The notes: generated from the letters alone by a model not told the origin. 64,000 bases of DNA from an uncultured Kangiella sp. (GCA_947498625.1 CANMKR010000004.1:53386-117385); one strand, 5' to 3'; shown: positions 48,273 through 59,457, numbered from the stretch's first letter. Program-made: numbers and translations.

Positions 48273-48914
48273 CTAATACGGATTCTGGTCATTGACTCTA
48301 AACCAGCCGGTTAAACTGAAGCGTGATTTATTGGCAGGTAAAACTTCATGGGGAAATTTCTCGCTTAAAAAAATGACCATAGTGCCATAAGTGGGTGGCA
48401 CTGTTGCAAAGGGTGTTTTCTGGCGCTTCTGATAGATCAAAAGCTCACCACCATCTTCTGGATACCATTGTGGATTTAGATATAAAACGGTACTCAAACG
48501 ACGATTGGTATTCCCCTTAAAAGCATCGAGGTGGCGCTTATAAAACGCTCCCTCAGGATAATGGGCAAACATCGCTTCGTAATCGAACAAGCCTAAAAAT
48601 AAATGCCGATTGAGCCTTAACCGCAGTTCTTCCATCCATGCAAAATAGCCTTGGGCAAACTCCATCTGCGGCTCAAGCCAATGGATTGTATCTTGGCGCA
48701 CGAAGCGGTTCTTCTGGAACTCTTCTTCGCGACCAATCCCCGCCCGCTCAAATTCGTGCGGATTCAATTCTATTAAATTAACAAATAAGTAATTGAGCAA
48801 TTCATCGGGAAGCGCTTGCGGTAAAACAATATAGCCATCATCTGCAATGGCATGACAAATTCGAGCAAAGATATCTTCATTGGTCGAATCGGTGTAACTT
48901 AACGGCCTATTCAA
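48273..48914 (-). CDS. 2-oxoglutarate/Fe(II) dioxygenase, PKHD (prolyl 4-hydroxylase) type
   Basis: 213 residues. The iron ligands are His and Asp in YKRHLDAF and the distal His in FPHEVLP; the 2-oxoglutarate-binding Arg is in RFSLTGWFR. VLYLNPQWYPEDGGEL is the conserved strand between them. The N terminus (FARICHAIADDGYIVLPQAL) fits the family. Hydroxylates an unknown peptide or small molecule. It stands alone, convergent with the cassette at 46228. Confidence 0.87.
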   Translation of the reverse strand: MNRPLSYTDSTNEDIFARICHAIADDGYIVLPQALPDELLNYLFVNLIELNPHEFERAGIGREEEFQKNRFVRQDTIHWLEPQMEFAQGYFAWMEELRLRLNRHLFLGLFDYEAMFAHYPEGAFYKRHLDAFKGNTNRRLSTVLYLNPQWYPEDGGELLIYQKRQKTPFATVPPTYGTMVIFLSEKFPHEVLPANKSRFSLTGWFRVNDQNPY

Positions 48915-49143
48915 GCAGGTTACTCAAATAATATTCAATCTTGCTTTATAACCCTAAAATTTTAAATTGGGAATCTTTATTTGCCGATATAAACAAGCCT
49001 CCATAATTGCATTCATTTTAACTATATCCATATGCAGGTCAAAAGCATGGTAAATTATATTCAGCCTGCAGATTTAGCGACCAGAAGTCTATTTGTATAC
49101 AATGAATAGTGATAGATTAGTTTAATAACCTCGGTAGCGATAG

Positions 49144-49626
49144 ATGACTTATTTACTCTTAAAACTTATCCATATTATTTGCGTAGTTATTTTTTTAGGG
49201 AATATTAGTATCGGCTTGTTCTGGGCCGCCAAAGCTAAACAAAGCCGCGATTTCCAAATAATAACTTTTAGCTTTGAGAATATCATTAAAAGTGATCGCT
49301 GGTTTACCCTACCAGGAGTATTTGGAATTATCATCAGTGGCTTTGCTTTAGCAATTTTGGGTAAATTTCCTATCTTAAGTACCAGCTGGATTTTTTGGCC
49401 GTTCGTTTTATTTTCTGTTTCAGGAGTTATTTTTGGAGTTTGGTTAGCGCCGCTTCAACGCCAAATTCAAAAATTCACTCATGATCAAACATTAACTGAA
49501 AAATCATGGCAGCAGTTTGTTAGTCTCTATAAAAAATGGGAACTCTGGGGATTAGCAGCTTTAATTACCCCTATTCTGGCTTTTGCTATAGTGATTCTGA
49601 AACCTGTTTTACCCAGCCTATTCTAA
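49144..49626 (+). CDS. DUF2269 membrane protein
   Basis: 160 residues and four membrane helices. LKLIHIICVVIFLGNISIGLFW in the first helix (conserved His and Gly-Asn) and the later WxxxPGVFGIIISG helix are typical of DUF2269. Function unknown. It precedes a DUF1428 gene by 25 bp. Confidence 0.85.
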   Translation: MTYLLLKLIHIICVVIFLGNISIGLFWAAKAKQSRDFQIITFSFENIIKSDRWFTLPGVFGIIISGFALAILGKFPILSTSWIFWPFVLFSVSGVIFGVWLAPLQRQIQKFTHDQTLTEKSWQQFVSLYKKWELWGLAALITPILAFAIVILKPVLPSLF

Positions 49627-49651
49627 AGGCAATCGTTAGTGAGGATTTAAT

Positions 49652-50008
49652 ATGTCGTATGTTGATGGATATGTAATTGCGGTACCGACTGACAAAAAAG
49701 AAGATTATATAAGACTGGCTGAAGAGTCAGCCATTATCTTTAAAGATCATGGCGCTATTTCAGTAGTGGAAAACTGGGGCGATGATGTTCCAGAAGGTAA
49801 AGTTACTTCTTTTCCAATGGCGGTTAAATGTACCGAAGATGAGGCGGTTGTATTTTCTTGGATAACTTGGCCGTCAAAAGCAGTTAGGGATTCCGGTATG
49901 AAAAGTTCTATGGAAGACCCGCGGATGAAAGCCATGGAACCTGAAACGATGCCATTCGATGGTATGCGAATGATTTTTGGTGGCTTTGAAACCATCGTAA
50001 ATCAGTAA
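49652..50008 (+). CDS. DUF1428 (YbaA-like) protein, first copy
   Basis: 118 residues, the family's usual length. YVDGYVIAVPTDKKEDY, the acidic ENWGDDVPEGKVTSFP, WITWPSKAVRDSGMK and DGMRMIFGGFE are DUF1428 landmarks. The fold is a dimeric ferredoxin-like alpha/beta barrel; function unknown. A second, longer copy lies at 53687. Confidence 0.9.
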   Translation: MSYVDGYVIAVPTDKKEDYIRLAEESAIIFKDHGAISVVENWGDDVPEGKVTSFPMAVKCTEDEAVVFSWITWPSKAVRDSGMKSSMEDPRMKAMEPETMPFDGMRMIFGGFETIVNQ

Positions 50009-50025
50009 TCGATTACCCTTTGATT

Positions 50026-50047
50026 AAGGCTGCCATTAAGCAGCCTT
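50026..50047 (-). terminator. Hairpin at the azoR 3' end
   Basis: AAGGCTGC and GCAGCCTT pair around CATTAA; the stem contains the last azoR codons and its stop. The T run after the stem is poor in both directions, so termination would be modest. Confidence 0.45.
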
Positions 50048-50608
50048 AGTTGTTGAGAGTATCGCTTCGCTTTCATTGACTTTAGTCGCATCAATCAAGC
50101 TGACGTCGGTAATACCGATAAAGCCCATTACTTGCTTCAGATAGTTAGTCGAAAAATCTGCATCGCTACCTAACGGCACGCCGCCAGAAGCCACCACTAA
50201 ATATGCCTTTTTATTTTTTAGCAATCCCTCAGGGCCATGCTCGGTATATCGAAAAGTGACTTGTGCTCTTGCGATTAAATCGATCCAAGCTTTTAACACC
50301 GCAGGAATACTAAAGTTATACATAGGCGCTCCGATTATTAAAGTATCAGCGGCTTTTAATTCTTCAACAAGCTCGTCGGAAAACTCCAAGGTTTTTTGTT
50401 GCTGCTCGTCACGATCTTCCTCAGGAGTAAAGTTTGCTCCAATCCAAGTTTCATCTATAAACGGAAGACCTTTTGCTAAATCGCGCTCGATTAGATTTTC
50501 ACTTAATTTATCAACACCTAATTCAGCTACTAACTTTTCCGACACTTGGCGAGTAAGAGAGTCTTGATAGCGTCCGCTTGAATTTACTAATAACACTGAA
50601 TTGTTCAT
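50036..50608 (-). CDS. azoR: FMN-dependent NADH-azoreductase
   Basis: 190 residues from the ATG at 50608, where AGAGGAAT lies upstream; a longer frame from 50689 overlaps doxX and is rejected. Flavodoxin-like fold with FMN-binding VNSSGRYQDS, APMYNFSIPAVLKAWIDLIARAQVTFRY (key residues Pro, Met, Tyr, Asn, Phe) and VVASGGVPLG. It reduces azo dyes and quinones with NADH. It follows doxX by 31 bp in a leftward pair, divergent from a LysR regulator. Confidence 0.9.
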   Translation of the reverse strand: MNNSVLLVNSSGRYQDSLTRQVSEKLVAELGVDKLSENLIERDLAKGLPFIDETWIGANFTPEEDRDEQQQKTLEFSDELVEELKAADTLIIGAPMYNFSIPAVLKAWIDLIARAQVTFRYTEHGPEGLLKNKKAYLVVASGGVPLGSDADFSTNYLKQVMGFIGITDVSLIDATKVNESEAILSTTKAA

Positions 50609-50639
50609 TTCATTTATTCCTCTATTCCAATTTCTTACA

Positions 50640-51032
50640 TTAACTGTGCTTTGGCATGCCGTTATCGATAGATACGTAGCCGGCGCCATTGGCCACTAAG
50701 AATAAGAAGCCACCAGCGATTGCTAGATTCTTCATAAACATAATGGATTGCATTTGATCATCGAAGTTAAAGTGGAATAAAACTGCCGACACCAAACTAA
50801 AGCCTGCCAATAGGAAAGCTGTGATCCGTGTTTTAAACCCAACAATAATGGCTAAAGCACCTAAAACTTCGACAATAATCACTAAAGGTAGCAATGCGCC
50901 TGGAACACCCATAGCATCCATATAACCTTGAGTAGCTTCATAGCCAGAGATTTTGCTTAGTCCTGATGTTAAGAAAATAGCGCTGATTAAAATACGGCCT
51001 ATCAGGCTTGAGTAGTTTTCCAGTAATTTCAT
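50640..51032 (-). CDS. DoxX family membrane protein
   Basis: 130 residues with four membrane helices. IGRILISAIFLTSGLSKI, MGVPGALLPLVIIVEVLGALAIIVG and the FMKNLAIAGGFLFL helix are the DoxX signature. Related proteins take part in thiol or quinone stress defence, and the adjacent azoreductase fits such a role. It is the first gene of the doxX-azoR pair, 120 bp from the divergent lysR. Confidence 0.88.
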   Translation of the reverse strand: MKLLENYSSLIGRILISAIFLTSGLSKISGYEATQGYMDAMGVPGALLPLVIIVEVLGALAIIVGFKTRITAFLLAGFSLVSAVLFHFNFDDQMQSIMFMKNLAIAGGFLFLVANGAGYVSIDNGMPKHS

Positions 51033-51111
51033 GTCTGTCTCCTAATTTTCGTCTTTGATTCAGTGTTTACCAGTTTACAGTTGCCAAAAATTAGATAAAC
51101 AGTCTATTATT

Positions 51112-51138
51112 GAACTTATTGTTCGCATAAAGAGAACA
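51112..51138. promoter_or_regulatory. Candidate LysR operator between doxX and lysR
   Basis: GAAC-TTATT-GTTC (51112-51124) overlaps TGTTC-N9-GAACA (51120-51138), so three half-sites of alternating orientation lie 15-41 bases before the lysR ATG. Such repeated inverted half-sites are usual for LysR binding. The exact boxes are inferred. Confidence 0.5.
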
Positions 51139-51152
51139 TTGAAAGGTGGATT

Positions 51153-52058
51153 ATGAGTCAGTTTGAAGAAATGCAGACTTTTATCAGGGTTGTTGAATCT
51201 GGGAGTATTACCAAAGCAGCTGAGCAGCTAGACACGGTTAAGTCCGCCGTGAGCAGGCGTTTGGCTGAGCTAGAAAAGCGCTTGGGAGTAACTCTGCTCA
51301 CTCGCACTACTCGTTCTCAAACTTTAACCGAATCAGGTCAAAACTATTATCAAGAGTGCGTCAGAATTCTTGAAGACCTTAGCGAAGTCGAAGCTGGTAT
51401 CAAGGATGAACATATCGCCTTAGCGGGAACCATAAGAATATCGGCGCCCTTCTCTTTTGGCTTAAAGCATCTACCACCAGCCTTACGAGAATTTAATCAG
51501 CGACACCCTAATATTCGATTTGATTTAGACTTTAATGATAGGAAAGTCGATCTGATCGAGGAACGATTTGATCTAGCTATTAGGATTTCAAGACTTGCCG
51601 ACTCTAGTTTAATCGCTCGGAAAATAACTCAAATTGCACCTGTGCTTTGTGCGAGCCCTGCCTATCTAGAAAAGCATGGCACACCAAAAACCATAGATGA
51701 TTTAGTTACGGGTCATACACGCTTACGCTACAACTTAGCACCAGATACTTGGCAACTACTTACTAAAGATAATAAAGAAGTCACCTTTAAAATTCCCGTG
51801 TCTTTAAGTGCAAATAATGGCGACTATTTGTGTGAAGAAGCCATTGCAGGACGCGGTCTATTATTCAACCCCGATTTTATATGTTACGAAGCTATTAAAT
51901 CAGGAAAACTCATCCCATTACTTACCGATCAAGTCAAAGGAAAATCGATTGATGCTTATGCTGTTTATCCGCAAACACGTCACCTGTCGCAAAGAGTCCG
52001 AAAGTTAATTGATTTTTTAGTCGATTATTATGGCGACGAGCCTTACTGGAGTGTTTAA
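51153..52058 (+). CDS. LysR-family transcriptional regulator
   Basis: 301 residues. Winged-helix DNA-binding domain at about 1-60 (FIRVVESGSITKAAEQLDTVKSAVSRRLAELEKRLG; recognition helix in the SAVSRRLAELE part), linker helix, then a substrate-binding domain (about 90-295). The N-terminal FEEMQTFIRVVE and the domain type fit the CrgA/DsdC-like group of regulators that control divergent oxidoreductases. It probably regulates doxX-azoR and itself through the operator upstream. GAAAGGTGG is its ribosome site. Confidence 0.92.
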   Translation: MSQFEEMQTFIRVVESGSITKAAEQLDTVKSAVSRRLAELEKRLGVTLLTRTTRSQTLTESGQNYYQECVRILEDLSEVEAGIKDEHIALAGTIRISAPFSFGLKHLPPALREFNQRHPNIRFDLDFNDRKVDLIEERFDLAIRISRLADSSLIARKITQIAPVLCASPAYLEKHGTPKTIDDLVTGHTRLRYNLAPDTWQLLTKDNKEVTFKIPVSLSANNGDYLCEEAIAGRGLLFNPDFICYEAIKSGKLIPLLTDQVKGKSIDAYAVYPQTRHLSQRVRKLIDFLVDYYGDEPYWSV

Positions 52059-52127
52059 TTTTTTTAATTGGATTCGCGCAAAAAAGCATTACAATAGTCG
52101 TTATATTCTATTCAAAACAATCTGATT

Positions 52128-52463
52128 ATGTCCTTACCTCCCTGCCCACAATGTAATTCTGAATACGTTTATCAAGACATGCAGCAGCTTATTTGCCCTG
52201 AATGTGCTTATGAATGGAACCCAGATGAAACTCCTGACAATGATGAGCCAACAGCAAAAGATTCCAATGGCACACAACTTGTCGCTGGGGACAAAGTGAC
52301 TTTTATCAAAGATCTTAAAGTTAAAGGCAGCTCATTGGTTTTAAAAATTGGAACCAAAGCGTTAATTCGTCGCATCAAAGATGGTAAAGATCACGAGTTG
52401 GACTGCAAAGTCGATGGTGCTGGCGAAATGATGATAACCGCTGCATTCGTAAAGAAGGCATAG
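52128..52463 (+). CDS. yjdM: Zinc-ribbon protein YjdM (PhnA family)
   Basis: 111 residues. An N-terminal zinc ribbon with [12 protein letters not shown] and ICPECAYEW, then a C-terminal domain with [29 protein letters not shown]. This is the PhnA/YjdM family, named for the phosphonate locus in E. coli but not needed for phosphonate use. Function unclear. It stands between lysR and a DUF4386-like gene. Confidence 0.92.
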   Translation: MSLPPCPQCNSEYVYQDMQQLICPECAYEWNPDETPDNDEPTAKDSNGTQLVAGDKVTFIKDLKVKGSSLVLKIGTKALIRRIKDGKDHELDCKVDGAGEMMITAAFVKKA

Positions 52464-52545
52464 ATTAATCGTTACAATTTGTCATCCCTACAAATAGTTT
52501 TTTTGGTTAGGATTAGGCATTAAATCGAACCAGTGGAATTTTAAA

Positions 52546-53193
52546 ATGACAACCCTCAACAAAGCCGGTGGAATTTCTGCGTTACTCATGGCGCTTTCTT
52601 ATATTGTTGGCATTGTTGTTTTTGTTACAGTGCTCAACACAGAAGGCTCTCTCAACCTAACTCAACAAGTTGAGTTTCTAATAGCAAACCAATCAATTAT
52701 TTATTTCACCATGTTATTTATTTACGTGTTTGCTGGGTTTGCTTTGTTAGTCTTAGTTCAGGCGCTATATGAAGTATTAAAAACCAAGCATAAAACTTTA
52801 ATGCAAACCACAGCAGTGATTGGGCTCATCTGGTCGGGTGTAGTTATTGCTGCAGGGATGATTTATTTAGTTGGTATGGATAGCGTTATTGAATTAAACG
52901 ATACACAAAGCAGTCAGGCTGCATCACTTTGGCAATCCGTGCAAGTTATCTCAAATGGGCTTGGAGGAGGAACTGAAATTGTCGGGGGCATTTGGATAGC
53001 GCTAATTAGTTGGACTGCACTAGGCTCGAATATATTTCCAAAGGTTTTAAATTACTTAGGTTTAATCGTAGGTCTTGCCGGTATCGTTACGATCATTCCG
53101 ACGCTAAAAGACGCCACTATGGTTTTCGGCTTAGGTCAGATCCTTTGGTTTATTTGGGTTGGCGTAGCGCTGCTTAAGCGAGCTAATAATTAG
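52546..53193 (+). CDS. DUF4386-like membrane protein
   Basis: 215 residues with six membrane helices (approximately 8-30, 45-75, 83-105, 130-150, 160-180 and 190-210). The N-terminal NKAGGISALLMALSYIVG and the helices with LFIYVFAGFALLVLVQALYE fit DUF4386 or a near relative. Function unknown. Confidence 0.65.
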   Translation: MTTLNKAGGISALLMALSYIVGIVVFVTVLNTEGSLNLTQQVEFLIANQSIIYFTMLFIYVFAGFALLVLVQALYEVLKTKHKTLMQTTAVIGLIWSGVVIAAGMIYLVGMDSVIELNDTQSSQAASLWQSVQVISNGLGGGTEIVGGIWIALISWTALGSNIFPKVLNYLGLIVGLAGIVTIIPTLKDATMVFGLGQILWFIWVGVALLKRANN

Positions 53194-53250
53194 CATTATC
53201 TAAACTGATTCGGTACAGTAATTATTCAAGCTTATCGATGGAGACTCGTT

Positions 53251-53673
53251 ATGGATTACTTAATGCAATTTCATTGGTGGTATATCTTAGTCGGCATCAT
53301 TCTATTTTTCATTTTTTTCGGAAAGAAAAAAGGCGGTGTCGTAGCTTCGCGACTCACTGCAGACATGCAAGTATTAGATGAGCGTTTTGATGTATGCAAA
53401 CCTGAAGCTGACTTCACAACCTTCAAAAACGATAGTCCAGAGCATATTGATATAGAAATTGAGCGATTGCCTCTTAAAGTAAATGAAGAGTTAGAGTTTT
53501 TAATCAACGGTAATCCATTGGCTACCGTCAAAGTAAAACCTAATTTTGAAGCTGAATATGATCATTGGGCAGATGAGGATATCGAATTTCCGATCATACA
53601 TGATGGTGATGAATTAATTGTTGTGTATGACAATGCGGAAGTCCTCAAAGGCACATTCAGACCTAATCAATAA
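53251..53673 (+). CDS. Hypothetical single-TM protein
   Basis: 140 residues. One N-terminal membrane helix (about 8-24, WYILVGIILFFIFFG) followed by a basic turn (KKKGG) and an acidic soluble domain that looks like two beta sandwiches (IEIERLPLKVNEELEFLING and IIHDGDELIVVYDNAEV). No family recognised. GGAGACTCG precedes the ATG. It ends 13 bases before the second DUF1428 gene. Confidence 0.7.
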   Translation: MDYLMQFHWWYILVGIILFFIFFGKKKGGVVASRLTADMQVLDERFDVCKPEADFTTFKNDSPEHIDIEIERLPLKVNEELEFLINGNPLATVKVKPNFEAEYDHWADEDIEFPIIHDGDELIVVYDNAEVLKGTFRPNQ

Positions 53674-53686
53674 AGGTCTAGAATAT

Positions 53687-54166
53687 ATGTCTAACTATAT
53701 TGATGGATTTGTACTTCCCATACCAAATGATAAATTAGAAAATTATCGACTGTTAGTAGAACAAGTTGCCCAAATCTGGAAAGAGTATGGCGCGCTCGAC
53801 TATCGCGAGTTTGTTGGTGATGATTTAAGCTTAGAGGGCGTTCGTTCCTTTACTGAACTACACAATACCGATAAAGATCAAACCGTAATATTTGGCTGGG
53901 TGATCTTTAGCTCAAAACAAGAACGTGATCTGATTAACAAAAAAGTAGCTTCCGATCCTCGGATGCTAAAACTAGTTCAACAATTTGATACAGGTTTTGA
54001 TGCTCAAAAAATGTTTTATGGCGGCTTCAAGCCTTTAGTTTTAAAGCGATATAGCCCAGTAGAGATTCTTAGGAAAACAAACCGCAATAAGTACCATTCT
54101 TATTTGCCATATATGGCTACAAACTTATTCAATTCTTCGCTAATTTTTTCTACGAATAATTCATAG
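53687..54166 (+). CDS. DUF1428 protein, second copy with C-terminal extension
   Basis: 159 residues from the ATG at 53687; an open frame back to 53618 overlaps the previous gene. Residues 1-118 match the first copy (YIDGFVLPIPNDKLENYR, WVIFSSKQERDL, QKMFYGGFK). About 40 residues of unrelated basic and hydrophobic sequence follow, ending LIFSTNNS. The extension could be a fused tail or read-through after loss of an earlier stop. Confidence 0.75.
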   Translation: MSNYIDGFVLPIPNDKLENYRLLVEQVAQIWKEYGALDYREFVGDDLSLEGVRSFTELHNTDKDQTVIFGWVIFSSKQERDLINKKVASDPRMLKLVQQFDTGFDAQKMFYGGFKPLVLKRYSPVEILRKTNRNKYHSYLPYMATNLFNSSLIFSTNNS

Positions 54167-54209
54167 TATAGAACTAACAAAGCTACTCATTGTTTTACAG
54201 GAGCGATTC

Positions 54210-54824
54210 GTGAGTAAGTCAAGGCAGGCTATATTAAAAATTATATCAATTAAATTAGAAGTCGAAACGCATAAGAAATATCGTAAGGTGCTGTCTAAAC
54301 TATTTGCTTTGCTTTTCCTACTGTTCCTAGGCTATGGCACCTATAATGCAATCGATCGATACATCAACGCCAGCCAATTTTCTGAAGATGCCATTTTTGT
54401 AGACGCTAACTTAGAAGAGCTGGAATACATTTCTGATGAAGAGTCCAAATATCGTTATAGCTACACAGTTAATGGGCAAACTTTTCAGAATGAATTTATT
54501 GCTCCATTTATGAAATACGATAATTCCGACCAGATTAAAATAGCCTACAAGAAAAGCGCTCCTGAGCAATCTGAGCGGGCTGATATTATTGAAAAAAGTA
54601 ACGGTATCGGCAGTATTTTTAAAACTTTCGGTTTGTTATTGGTATTTGGTGGTCTAGGCTTTTTAGTGTTTTATAGTTTCCTGACTTATGGAATTGTCCA
54701 ACCCACAGAAGATTACGAAGACGATGAAGATAACACTCAAAATCTAGATATGAGCGAGCTTAATTCATCAACTGACAGCAAGCATCAAGGCTTAGATGAA
54801 GCCGTTCATAAAACTAGCCCCTAG
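54210..54824 (+). CDS. DUF3592 membrane protein
   Basis: 204 residues starting at a GTG with AGGAG upstream. Two membrane helices (about 30-48 and 137-160) flank an extracytoplasmic beta domain (about 60-125, YRYSYTVNGQTFQNEFIAP), the DUF3592 pattern, and a very acidic tail follows (EDYEDDEDN). Function unknown. Confidence 0.8.
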   Translation: MSKSRQAILKIISIKLEVETHKKYRKVLSKLFALLFLLFLGYGTYNAIDRYINASQFSEDAIFVDANLEELEYISDEESKYRYSYTVNGQTFQNEFIAPFMKYDNSDQIKIAYKKSAPEQSERADIIEKSNGIGSIFKTFGLLLVFGGLGFLVFYSFLTYGIVQPTEDYEDDEDNTQNLDMSELNSSTDSKHQGLDEAVHKTSP

Positions 54825-54922
54825 GCAGGTTTGAATACACAAAATAATTGATTGAAGTTTACAATATCTTCACTGTATTATCGCTATCCTTAGTTTAAAT
54901 TTTTATATCACAGGTTCTTTTA

Positions 54923-55348
54923 ATGAAGACTTTATTGGCTCCCAGCCTAATACTGCTAACCTCTTCTATCGCAGCAAATGCTTCCCCACTAATAACCGAA
55001 GCCCCCGAAAATGCAAAAGTTTACTTTGTCTCGCCTACAGATGGCGACACCGTCAAAAACACATTCAAAATTGTATTTGGCTTATCTAATATGGGCGTAG
55101 CTCCAGCAGGAGTGAATCAAAAGAACACTGGCCATCATCATCTCTTAGTGAATCTTGATGAATTACCAAACTTGCAGTTCCCACTGCCCGCCACTGAGCA
55201 AGTCATTCACTTTGGTGGCGGTCAAACTGAAACAGAAATAACTCTAGAAGCAGGCACCCATACCTTACAACTTTTGATGGGAAACTTTGCGCATGTCCCT
55301 CATAAAACACCTGTAATGTCACAAAAAATCACTGTTACAGTCGAGTGA
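54923..55348 (+). CDS. DUF4399 secreted protein
   Basis: 141 residues. Sec signal peptide of about 20 residues. Features of DUF4399: VYFVSPTDGDTVKNTFKIVFGLSNMGVAPAG (key residues Asp, Gly, Met), HHHLLVNL and LMGNFAHVPH. The His cluster and Met suggest metal binding. It has its own terminator. Confidence 0.9.
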   Translation: MKTLLAPSLILLTSSIAANASPLITEAPENAKVYFVSPTDGDTVKNTFKIVFGLSNMGVAPAGVNQKNTGHHHLLVNLDELPNLQFPLPATEQVIHFGGGQTETEITLEAGTHTLQLLMGNFAHVPHKTPVMSQKITVTVE

Positions 55349-55371
55349 CCTTTTAAACCAATATCTTTCAT

Positions 55372-55396
55372 AAGCCAGCACTATGCTGGCTTTTTT
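55372..55396 (+). terminator. Rho-independent terminator after the DUF4399 gene
   Basis: AAGCCAGCA pairs with TGCTGGCTT around CTA, followed by six T. Confidence 0.9.
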
Positions 55397-55533
55397 GATC
55401 ATTTTCTTAAGATTTTTCACAACCCTTTTACGGGCGTCTCACAACAACTTCACTAACAAAAACTTCACTCGCAAGATATTCACAAAGCCACTTTTAACCT
55501 ACAAATAATTTATTAATTCGTTTGGAGGCAAAC

Positions 55534-56361
55534 ATGCGACTCAATCATTTTTTCATTACTGCAATTTCTTTAACTCTCTTTGCTACTTCTGTTATTAACG
55601 CTGAAGAAAAACCTCTAGTGCCTTTACCTTCCATCAATAATTTTGCCAATGCAGATGGCTGGTCTTTAGCTTTGGGGTTGGGCGTTGAATATGAAACTGC
55701 CTATGACGGTTCGGACGAATATGAATTCGAACTTGATCCAGCTGGTGCGCTTCAATGGCGTCAAGGAGACAATGTTTTCTTCTGGGAAGGCATTGAACTT
55801 GGTTGGCGCGGTTTAGCCACTGAAAACTTACTATTACAAGCAGGCGCAAGATATGAAAGCGGTTTAGAGCCTGATGAATCGGAAGATGGTTTCTTAGAAG
55901 GAATAGAAGAAAGAGATTCACATCTGGTTGGTTTTTTTGAAGCTCGCTGGGCTCTTGATAATAATTGGAAGAACTGGGTAGGTGCTAGAGTTATGGGTGG
56001 TCCTAGTGATTTTGGTTGGTTAGGTGTTTTAGCTGCAGGACATAGATTTGGCGTTCAAACGGATGGTACTGGCACTGAGATTTTTATTTTTTCTACCTTT
56101 GGTAATGCCGAGTTTATCAATAAAGATTTTGGTGTCAGTGCCACTGATGCATTGAATTCTCAACTCACGGAATTTACTACCGGCGGCGGCTATCGATCGA
56201 CAGGTATTACATTAATCGATAGAAGGCAGCTTAGTGCTAATTTGCAACTAGTTTCTCAGACTGGCATTGAGTACTATTCAAGTGATATTAAGGAAAGTCC
56301 GATTGCTCGAGATGACTTTGAATTTGAAGTTGGAGTTTCGTTAATTTGGAAATTCTTTTAA
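55534..56361 (+). CDS. MipA/OmpV family outer-membrane protein
   Basis: 275 residues from the ATG at 55534, which follows GGAGG by five bases; a TTG four codons upstream is rejected. Signal peptide ends NA-EE (about residue 23). SLALGLGVEYETAYDGSDEYE and the C-terminal FEFEVGVSLIWKFF with a terminal Phe match the MipA/OmpV beta-barrel family. MipA scaffolds peptidoglycan synthesis in E. coli, but most members are uncharacterised. Ends with its own terminator. Confidence 0.87.
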   Translation: MRLNHFFITAISLTLFATSVINAEEKPLVPLPSINNFANADGWSLALGLGVEYETAYDGSDEYEFELDPAGALQWRQGDNVFFWEGIELGWRGLATENLLLQAGARYESGLEPDESEDGFLEGIEERDSHLVGFFEARWALDNNWKNWVGARVMGGPSDFGWLGVLAAGHRFGVQTDGTGTEIFIFSTFGNAEFINKDFGVSATDALNSQLTEFTTGGGYRSTGITLIDRRQLSANLQLVSQTGIEYYSSDIKESPIARDDFEFEVGVSLIWKFF

Positions 56362-56365
56362 TTAT

Positions 56366-56395
56366 AAAAACGCCAACTTAATGTTGGCGCTTTTT
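56366..56395 (+). terminator. Rho-independent terminator between mipA-like gene and katG
   Basis: CGCCAAC and GTTGGCG pair around TTAAT, flanked by A and T runs. Serves the rightward gene and probably also the leftward katG. Confidence 0.87.
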
Positions 56396-56421
56396 ATTTG
56401 ATTGAAAAATCTAGATGAAGC

Positions 56422-58650
<2,229 letters not shown>

Positions 58651-58661
58651 TTATCAGCTTA

Positions 58662-58696
58662 GGTATTGGAAATTTGTAACTCTACCAATCTATACC
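58662..58696. promoter_or_regulatory. Inverted repeat upstream of katG
   Basis: GGTATTGG (58662-58669) and CCAATCTATACC (58685-58696) form a near-symmetric repeat (GGTAT/ATACC and TTGG/CCAA, 15 bases between the inner arms). It lies 33-67 bases before the katG start, a place for a repressor or activator. It does not match the OxyR consensus well. Confidence 0.35.
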
Positions 58697-58864
58697 TCGG
58701 TCAAACCTTTAGGAAATCAAGCTTTTCAATCTGGTTAATAGGTTAAATTTATAGATGCTCACAATGTGATAGGGAACACATTTATTATTTTATTGAAACT
58801 CAATGAAACATCTAAGTGCTTGATTAATGCTAGTATGATTAAAATTCTAAGCTTAGGTGATTTT

Positions 58865-59410
58865 ATGGATTTAAGCATGGCGCAAGCAGAAGCGCGTTAT
58901 AAATACTTAAGGGGTGGTACCGGAGCATTTATTTCAGGACTGGTTTGGTTGGCTGCCGCCTTGGTGGCTAGCTATTACGATTTGAACAAAGGCTTTGTGG
59001 TTCTTTTCTTTGGCGGCATGTTGATATTTCCTTTATCGACATTAATTGTAAAGTTTATTTTTAAGCGTCCGCTTTTAGCAAATGGTCATCCCAGTGGTCA
59101 AATTGTTATTGAAACCATCTTTCCAATGATCGGCATGCTCGTGATTGCTTGGCTGCTGATTCCTATCAAGCCTGAATGGGTCTTTGCTATCGCCAGCATT
59201 GGAGTGGGCACTCATTACTTTGGTTTTCGCACAGCTTACGGTGATTTCAGTTACTGGGTGCTAGGTAGCATAGTAACTCTAGTGGGGCTGATTTCTATCT
59301 TCTTCAAACAGCCCAAGCCTGAGTTGGTTCCCTACATTATTGCAGCAATAGAAATCATCTTTGCTATTTGGGTGATACCTTTAAGTATTAAAAAGGACCA
59401 AGCCGTATAA
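58865..59410 (+). CDS. DUF7010 membrane protein
   Basis: 181 residues from the ATG at 58865, with AGGTGA upstream; a longer frame from 58766 adds unlike sequence and is rejected. About six membrane helices. AQAEARYKYLRGGTGAFISGLVWLAA (key residues Arg, Gly-Gly, Gly) and FFGGMLIFPLSTLIVK match DUF7010. Function unknown. Confidence 0.82.
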   Translation: MDLSMAQAEARYKYLRGGTGAFISGLVWLAAALVASYYDLNKGFVVLFFGGMLIFPLSTLIVKFIFKRPLLANGHPSGQIVIETIFPMIGMLVIAWLLIPIKPEWVFAIASIGVGTHYFGFRTAYGDFSYWVLGSIVTLVGLISIFFKQPKPELVPYIIAAIEIIFAIWVIPLSIKKDQAV

Positions 59411-59457
59411 ATTTAGTCGGTCTTAATATTAGTTTGTTTGAATAGTTGTTAGGCGAA

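Noticed and set aside
53618..53686. Upstream extension of the second DUF1428 gene
   Set aside because: Overlaps the preceding gene and adds sequence not found in the family.
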